Origin: Parasalinivibrio latis
GTDB taxonomy: Bacteria > Pseudomonadota > Gammaproteobacteria > Enterobacterales > Vibrionaceae
DNA length: 64,000 nucleotides
NCBI RefSeq assembly: GCF_036825535.1
Contig: NZ_CP098812.1
Location: 1,736,001 to 1,800,000 of the forward strand
Direction: 5' to 3'
The position numbers and the translations under genes were made by a program. Below are positions 17,169 through 25,713 of this stretch, piece after piece; position 1 is the first letter of the stretch; each line of letters starts with the position of its first letter. The notes beneath the pieces are model-generated. The model was not told the origin of the DNA. It saw nothing but the letters and a program-made list of their open reading frames with translations, and made no database searches.

Positions 17169-17849
17169 ATGAATTTATTCATGCTTGATGTGGATGGGAC
17201 TCTCGTTGACAGCTACGATTTCGATTCTGACTGCTACCGATCTGCTGTTGAAGAGGTAACCGGTGTCCTGCTTGATGGGTCCTGGTGCAACTACACCAAT
17301 GTGACTGATGCCGGAATTTTAGAACAAATTATTGAAGAAAAAGGCCTGATAAAAGAGCGAATGACAATTTTGCGTCAGGTCGAGCAGCTCTTCACCCAAC
17401 GTTTACGTGAAGAAATTGCCCGCAACCCGGAGGGGGTGAAAGCAACTCCCGGTGCGATTGAGTTTGTCAATCATATGAAAAGCCACCCGGATGTGGTGTT
17501 GGCGATAGCGACCGGTGGCTGGGAAATGTCGGCAAAAGTGAAATTGCGCGCTGCCGGCTTCGATATTCACGGAGTGACGTTTGCGTCGTGCTCAGACGCG
17601 CTGACCCGATCAGAAATTATGGCGCTCGCTGCTTTCCGCGCAAAGCAGGACAGCGGGTGTACTTTCGATCGCCGGATTTATTTTGGCGACGGTGAGTGGG
17701 ACAAGATGGCGACCCAGACCCTTGGTTATGAGTTTGTCGCGGTAGGGAATAGGGTGGCACACCATACTCGAATTCAGAACTTTACCAGTCATGATGCTAT
17801 TTTCGGGAAGCTTGGCCTGTACGACAGCGTAAAGCGTCAAACGGCGTAG
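17169..17849 (+). CDS. HAD-superfamily hydrolase
   Basis: The ATG at 17169 is chosen because it places the catalytic motif at the N-terminus: MLDVDGTLVD (Asp7 nucleophile and Asp9 acid/base). The upstream frame extension would cross the tRNA. The 226-residue product has a helical cap inserted after motif I (about 15-90), motif II ATGG (about 114-117) and motif IV FGDGEWDKMA (about 176-185, acidic metal ligands). Cap type C1 suggests a small phosphorylated substrate such as phosphoglycolate or a sugar phosphate. The substrate is not defined. A bidirectional terminator follows. Confidence 0.88.
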   Translation: MNLFMLDVDGTLVDSYDFDSDCYRSAVEEVTGVLLDGSWCNYTNVTDAGILEQIIEEKGLIKERMTILRQVEQLFTQRLREEIARNPEGVKATPGAIEFVNHMKSHPDVVLAIATGGWEMSAKVKLRAAGFDIHGVTFASCSDALTRSEIMALAAFRAKQDSGCTFDRRIYFGDGEWDKMATQTLGYEFVAVGNRVAHHTRIQNFTSHDAIFGKLGLYDSVKRQTA

Positions 17850-17900
17850 TGAAGTAGTCATTCCAATTTTGGGGTGTTGACTACGTCGATAGCCAAATAC

Positions 17901-17934
17901 AAAAAGACCCGGCCGATGAGGCCGGGTCTTTTTT
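17901..17934. terminator. Bidirectional terminator between the HAD gene and the AGCS symporter
   Basis: AAAAAGACCCGGCC and GGCCGGGTCTTTTTT form a long stem around GATGA, with A and T tracts on either side. Confidence 0.93.
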
Positions 17935-17958
17935 GGTCCGTATTATCGCTCAGTGACT

Positions 17959-19341
17959 TTACGCCGATACTTCCTGACCGGAAGGGGACATCACTTTTCC
18001 GAAGTAAGCCTGTGTCTCAGCGATTACCACGTGGCGAAGTGCTACCAGACCAATGAGGTTTGGCACAGCCATCAGGCCATTTACAATATCAGCCAAAAGC
18101 CAGATCATATCCAGATGCAGGAACGTACCAATGGCAATCAGGAACAGGAAGACAACCTTATATGCCATTACAGCCTGGGTACCAAACAGGTATACCACCG
18201 CACGCTCACCGTAGTAGTTCCAACCGATGATTGTGGTAAATGCGAAGAACATCAGGCCAACCGATACAAGGACCGGGCCGAGGTTGGCGTCGTTCATACC
18301 AATGGCAAAGGCTTCGGTAGTCATCGCTGCGCCACTTGCATCACCTTGCCATACGCCGGTTAAAACCAGTGTCAAGCCAGTCATGGTGCAGATAATGATG
18401 GTATCAAAGAAGGTACCGGTCATTGAGATCAGACCCTGGCGTACACAGGAATCAGTCTTTGCTGCTGCCGCTGCAATTGGTGCGCTTCCGAGACCGGATT
18501 CGTTGGAGAACACTCCGCGCGCAATACCCGCCTGGATTGCCATCATGATAGTGGCACCTGTGAAGCCACCGGCAGCAGCTGTCTGGGTAAAGGCAGATTC
18601 CACCACCAGTTTGACTGCATCAGGCAGTTGGCCAATGTTCAATCCCAGTACATAGAGGCAAGCCGCAACATACAGGATTGCCATTGCCGGTACGATCTTG
18701 CTGGCAACGGCTGAAATAGAGCGAATACCACCTAAAGTAACAGCTGCAACCAAGATAGTCAGGATAGTTGCACTTACCGGATGCGAAACACCCAACGAAA
18801 GATGGGCAGCGTCGGTAATGGCGTTTACCTGTGGGAAGGTACCTATTCCAAGCAGAGCGACACCGACTGCAAAGATGGCAAAAAGACGCGCCAGCCAACG
18901 TTGGCCCAGACCTTTTTCCAGGTAGTACATTGGGCCGCCAACCATCTGGCCTTTGTTGTCTTTTTCACGGTATTTAACGGCAAGCAGACATTCGGCATAT
19001 TTGGTTGCCATACCAAAAAGTGCAGCCATCCACATCCAGAACAGTGCACCAGGCCCGCCCAGTTTTACAGCGGTGGCAACACCTACAATGTTACCCGTAC
19101 CAATGGTGGCAGAAAGGGCAGTACATAGAGCGGCAAAGCTGGATACATCACCGCCTGCTGAAGAAGATTCCGGTTTAAACAGGTAGCGCATGGCCCGAGG
19201 CAGATAGCGGATCTGCAGAAAACCAAGGCGAAGAGTGAAGTAAACACCGGTACCAACCAGCAGGATCAACAAAGGTGGACCCCAGACAAGGTTATCGACA
19301 GTGACAAGAAATGAGTGAAAAACAGATTGAGTTTGGTTCAT
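17959..19341 (-). CDS. Alanine/glycine:cation symporter (AGCS family), glycine-riboswitch controlled
   Basis: The ATG at 19341 follows AAAGGGGGAATC; product 460 residues with about eleven membrane segments. The family signatures are visible: WGPPLLILLVGTG (about 20-32), the sodium and substrate loop ATIGTGNIVGVATA (about 74-87, GTGNI motif) and NESGLGSAPIAAAAA (about 285-299). AGCS proteins import alanine or glycine with Na+ or H+. The tandem glycine riboswitch upstream makes glycine the likely substrate or effector. Monocistronic, ending at a strong shared terminator. Confidence 0.93.
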   Translation of the reverse strand: MNQTQSVFHSFLVTVDNLVWGPPLLILLVGTGVYFTLRLGFLQIRYLPRAMRYLFKPESSSAGGDVSSFAALCTALSATIGTGNIVGVATAVKLGGPGALFWMWMAALFGMATKYAECLLAVKYREKDNKGQMVGGPMYYLEKGLGQRWLARLFAIFAVGVALLGIGTFPQVNAITDAAHLSLGVSHPVSATILTILVAAVTLGGIRSISAVASKIVPAMAILYVAACLYVLGLNIGQLPDAVKLVVESAFTQTAAAGGFTGATIMMAIQAGIARGVFSNESGLGSAPIAAAAAKTDSCVRQGLISMTGTFFDTIIICTMTGLTLVLTGVWQGDASGAAMTTEAFAIGMNDANLGPVLVSVGLMFFAFTTIIGWNYYGERAVVYLFGTQAVMAYKVVFLFLIAIGTFLHLDMIWLLADIVNGLMAVPNLIGLVALRHVVIAETQAYFGKVMSPSGQEVSA

Positions 19342-19415
19342 GATTCCCCCTTTAACGTACAAAGGAGGAGAAAAGACACATAGCGCCAATTAATGGTGGA
19401 AAATCAACGTACTTC

Positions 19416-19435
19416 ACATTGGTAAATACCAATGT
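19416..19435 (-). promoter_or_regulatory. Hairpin between glycine riboswitch and symporter start
   Basis: ACATTGGTA (19416-19424) and TACCAATGT (19427-19435) are perfect complements separated by 2 nt. Lying after the second aptamer and without a T-tract, it could be part of the expression platform acting on translation or processing. Its role is inferred from position. Confidence 0.45.
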
Positions 19436-19457
19436 TGATGCGTGGAAATCAGTATCT

Positions 19458-19630
19458 TTCCCCTCTGTCCTTTTGCCTGAGAGTTTCACCCGGATAAACA
19501 GGCTTGCTCCTTCGGCGTCCGATTTAACGGATCTCTCCAGAGGCTCCTCCAGCAGCAGTCCATACGCATTCGTGCCTGAAAGATTCACTTCTTCGGCGGA
19601 CGGTACAAGCCGTCACTCTCCTGCTGCCTT
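19458..19630 (-). ncRNA. Tandem glycine riboswitch (gcvT type)
   Basis: Read on the minus strand there are two successive aptamers. Each has the GGAGAG start, the CGCCGAAG core and the conserved CAGGC segment: GCAGGAGAGTGACG...CCGCCGAAG...CAGGCA, then CTGGAGAGATCC...GACGCCGAAGGAGCAAGCC...CTCAGGCAAAAGGACAGAGG. This matches the known double aptamer that senses glycine. It sits about 115 nt before the symporter start codon, so it controls a glycine/alanine transporter. In many Vibrionaceae the tandem form turns such genes on or off with glycine; direction is not decided here. Confidence 0.93.
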
Positions 19631-19976
19631 CAACGGAACGTGGTGTAGCGAAATGTATGATAGATCACATTAAGACGAATGCAATGAAAAATATTAGTTT
19701 GGCGTAAAAATTAAGAACAACTGGTTAATAATTAAATCATCAGACATATGCCGGAGTGATAATTGGCGTCCGGAAATGGAGGATTAACGAAGTGAACCAT
19801 TAATTGTGTGTTCTGGACTAAAGATCACACCGGCCGAACCGCTATATTAGTATGTGATAATCTGGTGTTTCCCGTGCTTGCTGTCGACCGATTAGGGATT
19901 CATGCACAGCTTGCAGCAATTAGCAGCCCGGACAGGCCCGTCCGATAAAACAAAAATAAGAGTAACGTAAGAAAAC
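19631..19976. other. Intergenic region between riboswitch and J-domain gene
   Basis: It holds the divergent promoters. Apart from the minus-strand promoter listed separately, an AT-rich stretch and a hairpin-prone GGCCG block near 19830 can be seen, but no gene or known RNA. Confidence 0.4.
19657..19684 (-). promoter_or_regulatory. Promoter of the riboswitch-symporter transcript, with CRP-like half site
   Basis: On the minus strand, TTGCAT (19679-19684) and TATCAT (19657-19662) are spaced 16 bp, about 27 bp before the first aptamer. The spacer contains AATGTGATCT, one good half of a CRP site, with a weaker second half reaching ACATTT. The promoter is plausible; CRP control is weakly supported. 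Confidence 0.5.
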
Positions 19977-21050
19977 ATGGCAAATTTTTGGGACATACTC
20001 GGCCTTCAGCCAAATGCCAGCCAGGAGCAGGCGAAACTGCAGTTTCGTAAACTCACATCAGCTATTCACCCGGATAAAGGGGGCTCAAAGGCGTTGATGC
20101 AGCTTGTTGGCGAATCATACCAACAGGTGAAGAATGGCAACGGCTCGGGCGTCATTGAAAGCCTTCGGGGCATAAACGGCAAAAAACTGGAAGAGGTGAG
20201 CCGTGCGCTGATTGTGGAACAGCGTAAAAATGCATTGCTGGATGCCAAAGTCGAAACCCTGGAAAACGAAAACCGGCGCATGAGCTCAGAATTGGAGATG
20301 CAACGGAAATCCCGCTCCCGTACTGAAAATGTCTCTTCGCAGGCAAGAATGGCTGAACTTCGCCTGAAAAAGGAGAATGATGCACTACGCGCCCAGGTTG
20401 AACAGTTGGCAGAAGAGCTTGCCCAAAAACGGTTCCGCGAAGAAACAAAGCCTGGCTCTGTTGTACAACCCTATAAGCAACACCGTAAAAACTGGCCATT
20501 TGTACTGGCTACTGCCGCTGGCTGCCTCCTTTTGTCTGCTCTTGGTATTTTTTCGTTCCTGCATTCGGATGGAAGTGAAAGCCAGGATCCGGCTCGAACT
20601 GTGACTATTGTCCACAACTATGAAAAAAAGGAAGTGAATAAAAAGGTTTCTGAGGCCCTTAAAGAAATCGAGAGCCAACCGGACAGCTATGCCTTTCCTG
20701 AACCCGTAAGTTACCGGGATATCGGTACCTGGCATATCGGTCGCTCAACGCGTTCGCGGTTGCCTTACATTGCCGTGCAAAACGAAGAAGGTTCCTATGT
20801 AGTGGCGGATTGTACGGGTTCTTTTTACTTCTTCCTGAACGAAGAAAATAAGCCACTTCATGTCGCACCGAACCTCGAATACATTTCTGAGTTCCAGCAA
20901 TATCACGTCTACTCGATCCCCTATGGACAGGGGGCGACGGCAGAAACCTGGACGAAAGGCCGCCGCTTGAGGGTTGATAAGGAAACCTTTAATAATCATA
21001 ACTTTGTCACAGAATGGGATAATCTTCGCCGAGTTTGCCTGTCTGGTTAA
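19977..21050 (+). CDS. Membrane-anchored J-domain protein with coiled coil
   Basis: The 357-residue product has an N-terminal J domain (about 3-55: FWDILGLQPNAS, then HPDK at 31-34, the tripeptide that stimulates DnaK). A Lys/Glu-rich coiled coil follows (about 70-155), then one membrane segment (about 173-195) after a basic stretch, and a C-terminal domain of about 160 residues that should be periplasmic. No Gly/Phe region, zinc finger or DnaJ client domain is present, so it is a type III J protein that would recruit DnaK to the inner face of the membrane. The C-terminal domain is not recognised. The amidase-like gene starts 62 bp downstream. Confidence 0.8.
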   Translation: MANFWDILGLQPNASQEQAKLQFRKLTSAIHPDKGGSKALMQLVGESYQQVKNGNGSGVIESLRGINGKKLEEVSRALIVEQRKNALLDAKVETLENENRRMSSELEMQRKSRSRTENVSSQARMAELRLKKENDALRAQVEQLAEELAQKRFREETKPGSVVQPYKQHRKNWPFVLATAAGCLLLSALGIFSFLHSDGSESQDPARTVTIVHNYEKKEVNKKVSEALKEIESQPDSYAFPEPVSYRDIGTWHIGRSTRSRLPYIAVQNEEGSYVVADCTGSFYFFLNEENKPLHVAPNLEYISEFQQYHVYSIPYGQGATAETWTKGRRLRVDKETFNNHNFVTEWDNLRRVCLSG

Positions 21051-21111
21051 ATAGATAGTCCAGCTTGAGCTATATTCTTGTTATCGAGAATAAAATCCAA
21101 GGAGGATACGC

Positions 21112-22380
21112 ATGTTGCTTTTCAGGAATGCATTGGTGGAACATGCGGAAATGACTCGACAGGATACCCGGAATGGTACGCTGACAAACGTTGAGTTCGT
21201 TGTCAGCGACCATGTGGCGGTGACGGGATATAAAACCGGCATAGGCATCCCTGAATACCTGTCTGATCAGAGTGAAGCGAGTGAAGACGCTGTCCTCGTT
21301 TCAGCCTTGCTGGAAAACGGAGCAACCTGTGTGGGTAAAACCCAGGTTGATGAGTTTGTTTTCTGCTCGCGCGGCATAAACGATAAAATGAAAGACCTCA
21401 AAAACCCCAGTGCCTTGAAACACTGGGTTGGAGGTCCCGGCTCGGGCGTAGCGGTTGCAGTGGCCGGTGGCATCGCAAATGTTGGTGTCGGCAACGACAG
21501 CTTCGGTGGGATCAGGACCTCTGCGGCGTTATGCGGGTTATTTGGCTTTCGGCCCACCAAGGACAGCATGGACAAAAGAGGGTTTAAAACCTTTACACAG
21601 AGTTTTGATATACCGGGCTTTATGTCTAACAACATCAGCCTTATAGACATTCTTCAAAACAAATTTTCAAAGTTGACACCTTCGATTGCCGCTATCCAGA
21701 AGGTAAAAGTTGCCAGCAACCTCTTCAAAGACTTCCTTTCAGAAGACCACTTTTCCAAAGTTAAAATTGTTCTGGAGGGATTGCCATTCAGCGTTGAGAA
21801 CACCATGTCCCTGAACAAGATGTTAACCGTTCAGGCCTATGATACTTACCACAAGCTTGCCGGCCGGGAGCTGTTGATGGAATTGGGTGAATGGCTGGAT
21901 GCAAATAACATTGCGTTCCACCCGCAAACGGCATCCCGGATAGATTGGTATAAAAGCCTGACTTTTAAAGACCAGGTTGAAGGGAACAAAAAACGGCAAA
22001 TTATTACAGCTAACCTACTGAGCGTGTTTGCGGAAGATGAAGTCCTGCTGTTTCCAACTACACCAGGCCCCGCGCCTCACAATGATATCGGTGAAAAAGA
22101 GGCGGAAGAGTACAACGACAAACTATCTGCCCTTGTATCTGTTGCGGAGCTGACCGGATGCCCACAGCTGACTATGCCGCTTTTCAAAGTTGACGGCGTG
22201 CCTTTGGGAGTGTCTATGCTGGCGCACCCCGGTAAAGACAAGTGCCTGATGCAAGCAGCAATGAGAATCCTCCAAAGTGCAGACTTCCCGGTTGCGCTGG
22301 CATCGGCTGATGCTGTAAATGAAGAACCAGAGCCAACGGAAGAAGAGGGGATGACCAATCAAGAGGCCAACCAGGGGTGA
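21112..22380 (+). CDS. Amidase-fold protein lacking the catalytic serines (probable pseudoenzyme)
   Basis: The 422-residue product aligns by eye with amidase-signature enzymes (GatA, AtzF). Lys76 of GKTQVDEF is the catalytic lysine position. The cis-serine motif GGSSGG reads GGPGSG (107-112), and the nucleophile motif DTGGSIR reads DSFGGIR (129-135), with Gly133 at the nucleophile position. Both catalytic serines are therefore replaced while the fold-defining glycines and the core GLFGFRPTKDSM remain. The acidic tail (about 400-422) is unusual. AAGGAGG lies 7 nt before the ATG. It may be a binding or regulatory protein. The frame is intact, which argues against decay. Confidence 0.75.
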   Translation: MLLFRNALVEHAEMTRQDTRNGTLTNVEFVVSDHVAVTGYKTGIGIPEYLSDQSEASEDAVLVSALLENGATCVGKTQVDEFVFCSRGINDKMKDLKNPSALKHWVGGPGSGVAVAVAGGIANVGVGNDSFGGIRTSAALCGLFGFRPTKDSMDKRGFKTFTQSFDIPGFMSNNISLIDILQNKFSKLTPSIAAIQKVKVASNLFKDFLSEDHFSKVKIVLEGLPFSVENTMSLNKMLTVQAYDTYHKLAGRELLMELGEWLDANNIAFHPQTASRIDWYKSLTFKDQVEGNKKRQIITANLLSVFAEDEVLLFPTTPGPAPHNDIGEKEAEEYNDKLSALVSVAELTGCPQLTMPLFKVDGVPLGVSMLAHPGKDKCLMQAAMRILQSADFPVALASADAVNEEPEPTEEEGMTNQEANQG

Positions 22381-22494
22381 TGAGCCCCGGTTTCCCGCTT
22401 AAATCTGTTCTCCAACTTATTTTTAATTGCCGAGGCGGGTGGTAATATCATTTCCCAATAATTGACAGCCAACATCGCCCGTATCGGAGTCAAA

Positions 22495-23016
22495 ATGGCA
22501 AACCTAACACTTCAAGAGCAGATGCTTAAAGCTGGTCTTATCGATAAAAAGAAAATGAAAAAGGCCGGTAAGACATCCAAGAAATCCCGCACCCTGGCGA
22601 AAGAAGCCAAAGCGGCAGTTGAAGAAAACCGCGCAGCGCAGATCGCCCAGGACCAAGAGCTAAACCGCCAAAAGAAACTGGAAGCTGAGAAAAAAGCGAT
22701 TGCTGCTCAGGTTAAGCAGCTAGTCGAAATGAATAAAATCGACATTAAAGATGGCGATATCGGCTACAACTTTACCGACGGCACTTTGGTTAAAAAGCTT
22801 TATGTCAACAAAGAGACCCAAGACCAACTGGTAAATGGCCGTCTGGCAATCGCCCGCTACCTTGATGGTTATGCAGTGGTTCCTAGCATTGTTGCAGACA
22901 AGATTAGTCAGCGCGACGAAGAAACCATTATTGTGAATAACACTACGTCTGACCAGGAAATGGATGAAGACGATCCATATGCAGACTACAAGATCCCTGA
23001 TGATTTGATGTGGTAA
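22495..23016 (+). CDS. DUF2058 (YaiL-like) protein
   Basis: The ATG at 22495 is chosen for GGAG 5 nt upstream; product 173 residues. It begins MANLTLQEQMLKAGLIDKKK, followed by a strongly Lys/Ala/Glu-rich helix (about 15-80) and a compact domain with YNFTDGTLVKKLYV and LAIARYLDGYAVVP (about 90-145). This is the DUF2058 pattern (E. coli YaiL), sometimes called a nucleoprotein or polynucleotide-associated protein. The basic helix would suit RNA or DNA binding; the function is not established. Monocistronic with two hairpins downstream. Confidence 0.85.
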   Translation: MANLTLQEQMLKAGLIDKKKMKKAGKTSKKSRTLAKEAKAAVEENRAAQIAQDQELNRQKKLEAEKKAIAAQVKQLVEMNKIDIKDGDIGYNFTDGTLVKKLYVNKETQDQLVNGRLAIARYLDGYAVVPSIVADKISQRDEETIIVNNTTSDQEMDEDDPYADYKIPDDLMW

Positions 23017-23093
23017 TGGGTCCAGACTTAAACTATGTAAAGAGAGAAAACATTACATTGTCTCTTTCGGTTGATTAAAAGCACATACCATAA

Positions 23094-23130
23094 CGGCGCC
23101 CCGAATTGTCAACGTAGGGCGCTGTTTTTA
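23094..23130 (+). terminator. Terminator after the DUF2058 gene
   Basis: CGGCGCCC and GGGCGCTG pair around a 15-nt loop and are followed by TTTTTA. A weaker hairpin AAAGAGA/TCTCTTT lies just upstream (23039-23066). Confidence 0.75.
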
Positions 23131-23224
23131 TTCCTGTTTTAGTACACTGAATCCCATTTCCCCATAAGGCAGCTTCTTGGCTTTGTCAGGCATTCATGTC
23201 CCAATCCCTGTTATCCAGGAGTGC

Positions 23225-25096
23225 TCATAACTCGCCTTGATGGCTGGTTTTTAAAAGGGCATTGAAGTGTTCTCTGGCCTTTCTGGCCGCAGACGAAGCA
23301 GTCAATTTTGATTTCACTGCATCATTCCATGCCTTAGTCGATTGACGGACAAGAGTCTGACAGTTGCAGCTTTCACCTGCGAGATGCCTACAATGGCGTA
23401 GCTGGTTTCGAGCATCCCACAAATCCTGACGCCGCTGCTTTTCCTGTTCGGCTGCAACTATTGCATCGTTTTTATAGCGTTCGAAATCAGCAAGTGCTGT
23501 GCCCTGAACAGACCATGGATCAAATTCAGGCAATTGTTCAATCGAGATAGCATCATCACAGTAGCCTTCTTGCAATTGCAGGTCGGTGTTTGCCGCTTTT
23601 ACGCCGGATACCATCAGCATAACTGCAATCACAATGAGAGGGATGCCCCCGATAATAGCGGCTGTTTGCAGCGTTCCCAGATCACCGACGAACAGCAGTA
23701 CTGCTGGTAACAACGACAGGAAGAATGCCCAGAACAGCCGGTTCCAGCGCATAGGATCTTCGGATACATCATTTTGAGTGACAGCGGCGAGGATAAAGGC
23801 AATAGAGTCAAACGTTGTGGCGGTAAACAGCATACACAACAAGACAAAAAGCCCAATCACCAATTCACCAAAGGGGAGTTGGCTGAGAATAGCAAAAATG
23901 GTGGCATTGGCGCCTTCTGACTGGAGCATGCCCACAACGTCGAGCGTGCCCGACAGTTGCAGTGACAGACCGTAGTTACCCATAATGATGAAATGCACCG
24001 CGCACCCGGCCGAACCATAAATAATTGCGCCGGCGATCATTTGCTTAATGGTTCTTCCTCTCGATATACGTGCAACGAACAACCCCATGCTGGGTGAGAA
24101 CACCAGCCACCAGGCCCAGTAAAATACAGTCCAGTTTTGTGGGAAACGAGAGTCTTCAAACCCGGCATAGCCGCCTGACGCATCAAGCCAGGTCGCCATA
24201 TGAAAGAAATTAGCCAGCACATTTCCCAATGCCTCAAAGCCGGTTTCGATGATAAACAGTGTTGGCCCGGCAACCAGGATAAAAACCAGCAGTCCTATCG
24301 CCATCCAAAAGTTAATGTTGCTCAGCACTTTGATCCCGTCATCCATCCCTTTGTAAGAGGAGTACGCAAACAACAACGTGCAGGCAGCCAGAATGAAAAC
24401 TTCATTGAGAGGGGAAACGCCTATTCCAACCAGATAGTTCAACCCAGCGTTTATCATCGGAGCGGCGAGCCCTAACGTAGTCGCTGCACCGCCGAGCAGA
24501 CCGAAAATGAACAGGATATCGATAGTTTTGCCGATGTTTCCGTTGGCTTTCTCCTCACCAAGGACAGGGAGTAAAGCCATTGAAACTTTGAGCACAGGTT
24601 GCTTTCGGACATAGAAGAAGTAGGCGATGGGAATTGCGGGGATCAGGTAGATAGACCAAGCAATTGGCCCCCAATGGAAAATACCGTAAGTCGATGCCCA
24701 ATTTATTGCTTCAAGACTGCCGGGTTCTGCGCCAAAAGGGGGAGACTGGTAATAGAACACCCACTCAATCATTCCCCAGTAAAGGATACTTGCCCCAATC
24801 CCGCCACAAAATAACATTGAGGCCCACGAAACGGCACTGTATTCAGGATTGTCCTCTGCATCTCCGAGTTTAATATTTCCAATAGGGTTAAGGTAAATAT
24901 ACAACATAAAGAACAGTGCACTGATACCAAGGGAAAGGTAGATAAACCCGAGTTTGTTGGTCATTAATTCTTTGGCGGCATCTACCAAATAAGCACCACG
25001 CTGCGGCCATATAACCAATGGAATAACAATCACCGCAATCAAAGCTATTGAGCCAAGAAATGTTTTCTTGTCTATCTGTTCAATATTCAAATTCAT
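23225..25096 (-). CDS. BCCT-family betaine/carnitine/choline transporter
   Basis: The 623-residue protein has about twelve membrane segments. The family signature is clear in GGIGASILYWGMIEWVFYY (about 98-116, the glycine-rich TM3 stretch and aromatic cage). FYWAWWLVFSPSMGLFVARISRGRTIKQ (about 323-350, split across TM8 and its cytoplasmic loop) is the BCCT consensus. A long hydrophilic C-terminus (about 510-623), rich in charged and Cys residues (CRHLAGESCNCQ), is larger than in BetP-type proteins. Substrates are quaternary amines; the exact one is unknown. AGGGATGG precedes the ATG. No enzyme genes for betaine or carnitine use are adjacent. Confidence 0.92.
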   Translation of the reverse strand: MNLNIEQIDKKTFLGSIALIAVIVIPLVIWPQRGAYLVDAAKELMTNKLGFIYLSLGISALFFMLYIYLNPIGNIKLGDAEDNPEYSAVSWASMLFCGGIGASILYWGMIEWVFYYQSPPFGAEPGSLEAINWASTYGIFHWGPIAWSIYLIPAIPIAYFFYVRKQPVLKVSMALLPVLGEEKANGNIGKTIDILFIFGLLGGAATTLGLAAPMINAGLNYLVGIGVSPLNEVFILAACTLLFAYSSYKGMDDGIKVLSNINFWMAIGLLVFILVAGPTLFIIETGFEALGNVLANFFHMATWLDASGGYAGFEDSRFPQNWTVFYWAWWLVFSPSMGLFVARISRGRTIKQMIAGAIIYGSAGCAVHFIIMGNYGLSLQLSGTLDVVGMLQSEGANATIFAILSQLPFGELVIGLFVLLCMLFTATTFDSIAFILAAVTQNDVSEDPMRWNRLFWAFFLSLLPAVLLFVGDLGTLQTAAIIGGIPLIVIAVMLMVSGVKAANTDLQLQEGYCDDAISIEQLPEFDPWSVQGTALADFERYKNDAIVAAEQEKQRRQDLWDARNQLRHCRHLAGESCNCQTLVRQSTKAWNDAVKSKLTASSAARKAREHFNALLKTSHQGEL

Positions 25097-25406
25097 TGCG
25101 CCATCCCTGCTTCAATGTATTTGTGTTAATGAATGATTAAAGCCTAAATCAGCTGAGAGTCTTTTTGTGTGAGGTGGCAGTATCTATCCGCTAAATACAT
25201 CTTTAATTTTAGTTAGCAATGGGACTCAATGTTGCTTAATGATTTGCTGCGCGAGGTTAAAATGATTTATGTATTCACTCAGTGAATGTGAATAACCTTT
25301 ATTTTGAGGGTAACTGTGCCATTAGGCTGAATCAGTGCACCGAGGCAAAAGGTGTAAGGTCAAAGCACTAAATCTTCTGTTCTGATGCCTGAAAGGCGGA
25401 TTTTTT

Positions 25407-25468
25407 CTAGCAAGTTTATACCCCAAAGTTAGTTGTCGCTCGAATCTCTATTTTAGCTAACTTGCTAG
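25407..25468. repeat. Inverted repeat at the left edge of the defence island
   Basis: CTAGCAAGTT (25407-25416) and AACTTGCTAG (25459-25468) are perfect 10-bp complements with a 42-bp spacer that also holds GTTAG/CTAAC. It sits where base composition changes. It could be a large hairpin, a terminator-like end or a relic of insertion. Confidence 0.4.
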
Positions 25469-25662
25469 CTTTTAAATGCAAAGAGTAATGGATAGTAAGA
25501 GGAAAGACCTGACCCCTTCATCTTTTAATTAACAAAAGGTTTGATTGAAAATAACAAGATCTATCCATTTTCAAATGAATATCTGGGCGTCTATAAGTTT
25601 TTTGATGATTAAGCCTTAAATTAATTGTGTTTTTTTTTGAGCACAGAGTACATTTTAGTCTA

Positions 25663-25692
25663 TTGTATCCTTAAATTATTGATACTTATAAT
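25663..25692 (+). promoter_or_regulatory. Promoter of the nuclease-helicase operon
   Basis: TTGTAT (25663-25668) and a perfect TATAAT (25687-25692) are spaced 18 bp, with the nuclease start codon 22 bp after the -10, which gives a very short leader. Confidence 0.6.
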
Positions 25693-25713
25693 GACAAAGG
25701 TGCTCGGGCTTAA

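Larger units (their letters stand above)
25097..25713. other. Intergenic junction between BCCT gene and the AT-rich defence island
   Basis: The part near 25100-25400 has ordinary composition and should hold the BCCT promoter. From about 25400 the sequence becomes AT-rich. It contains a long-spaced inverted repeat (25407-25416 with 25459-25468), a GACCTGACCCC string near 25510, and the promoter for the nuclease gene. No gene is seen. Confidence 0.5.

Noticed and set aside
21112..22380. Functional amidase or GatA paralogue
   Set aside because: Both serine positions of the Ser-cisSer-Lys triad are replaced (Pro109/Gly110 and Gly133), so a normal amidase activity is not supported.
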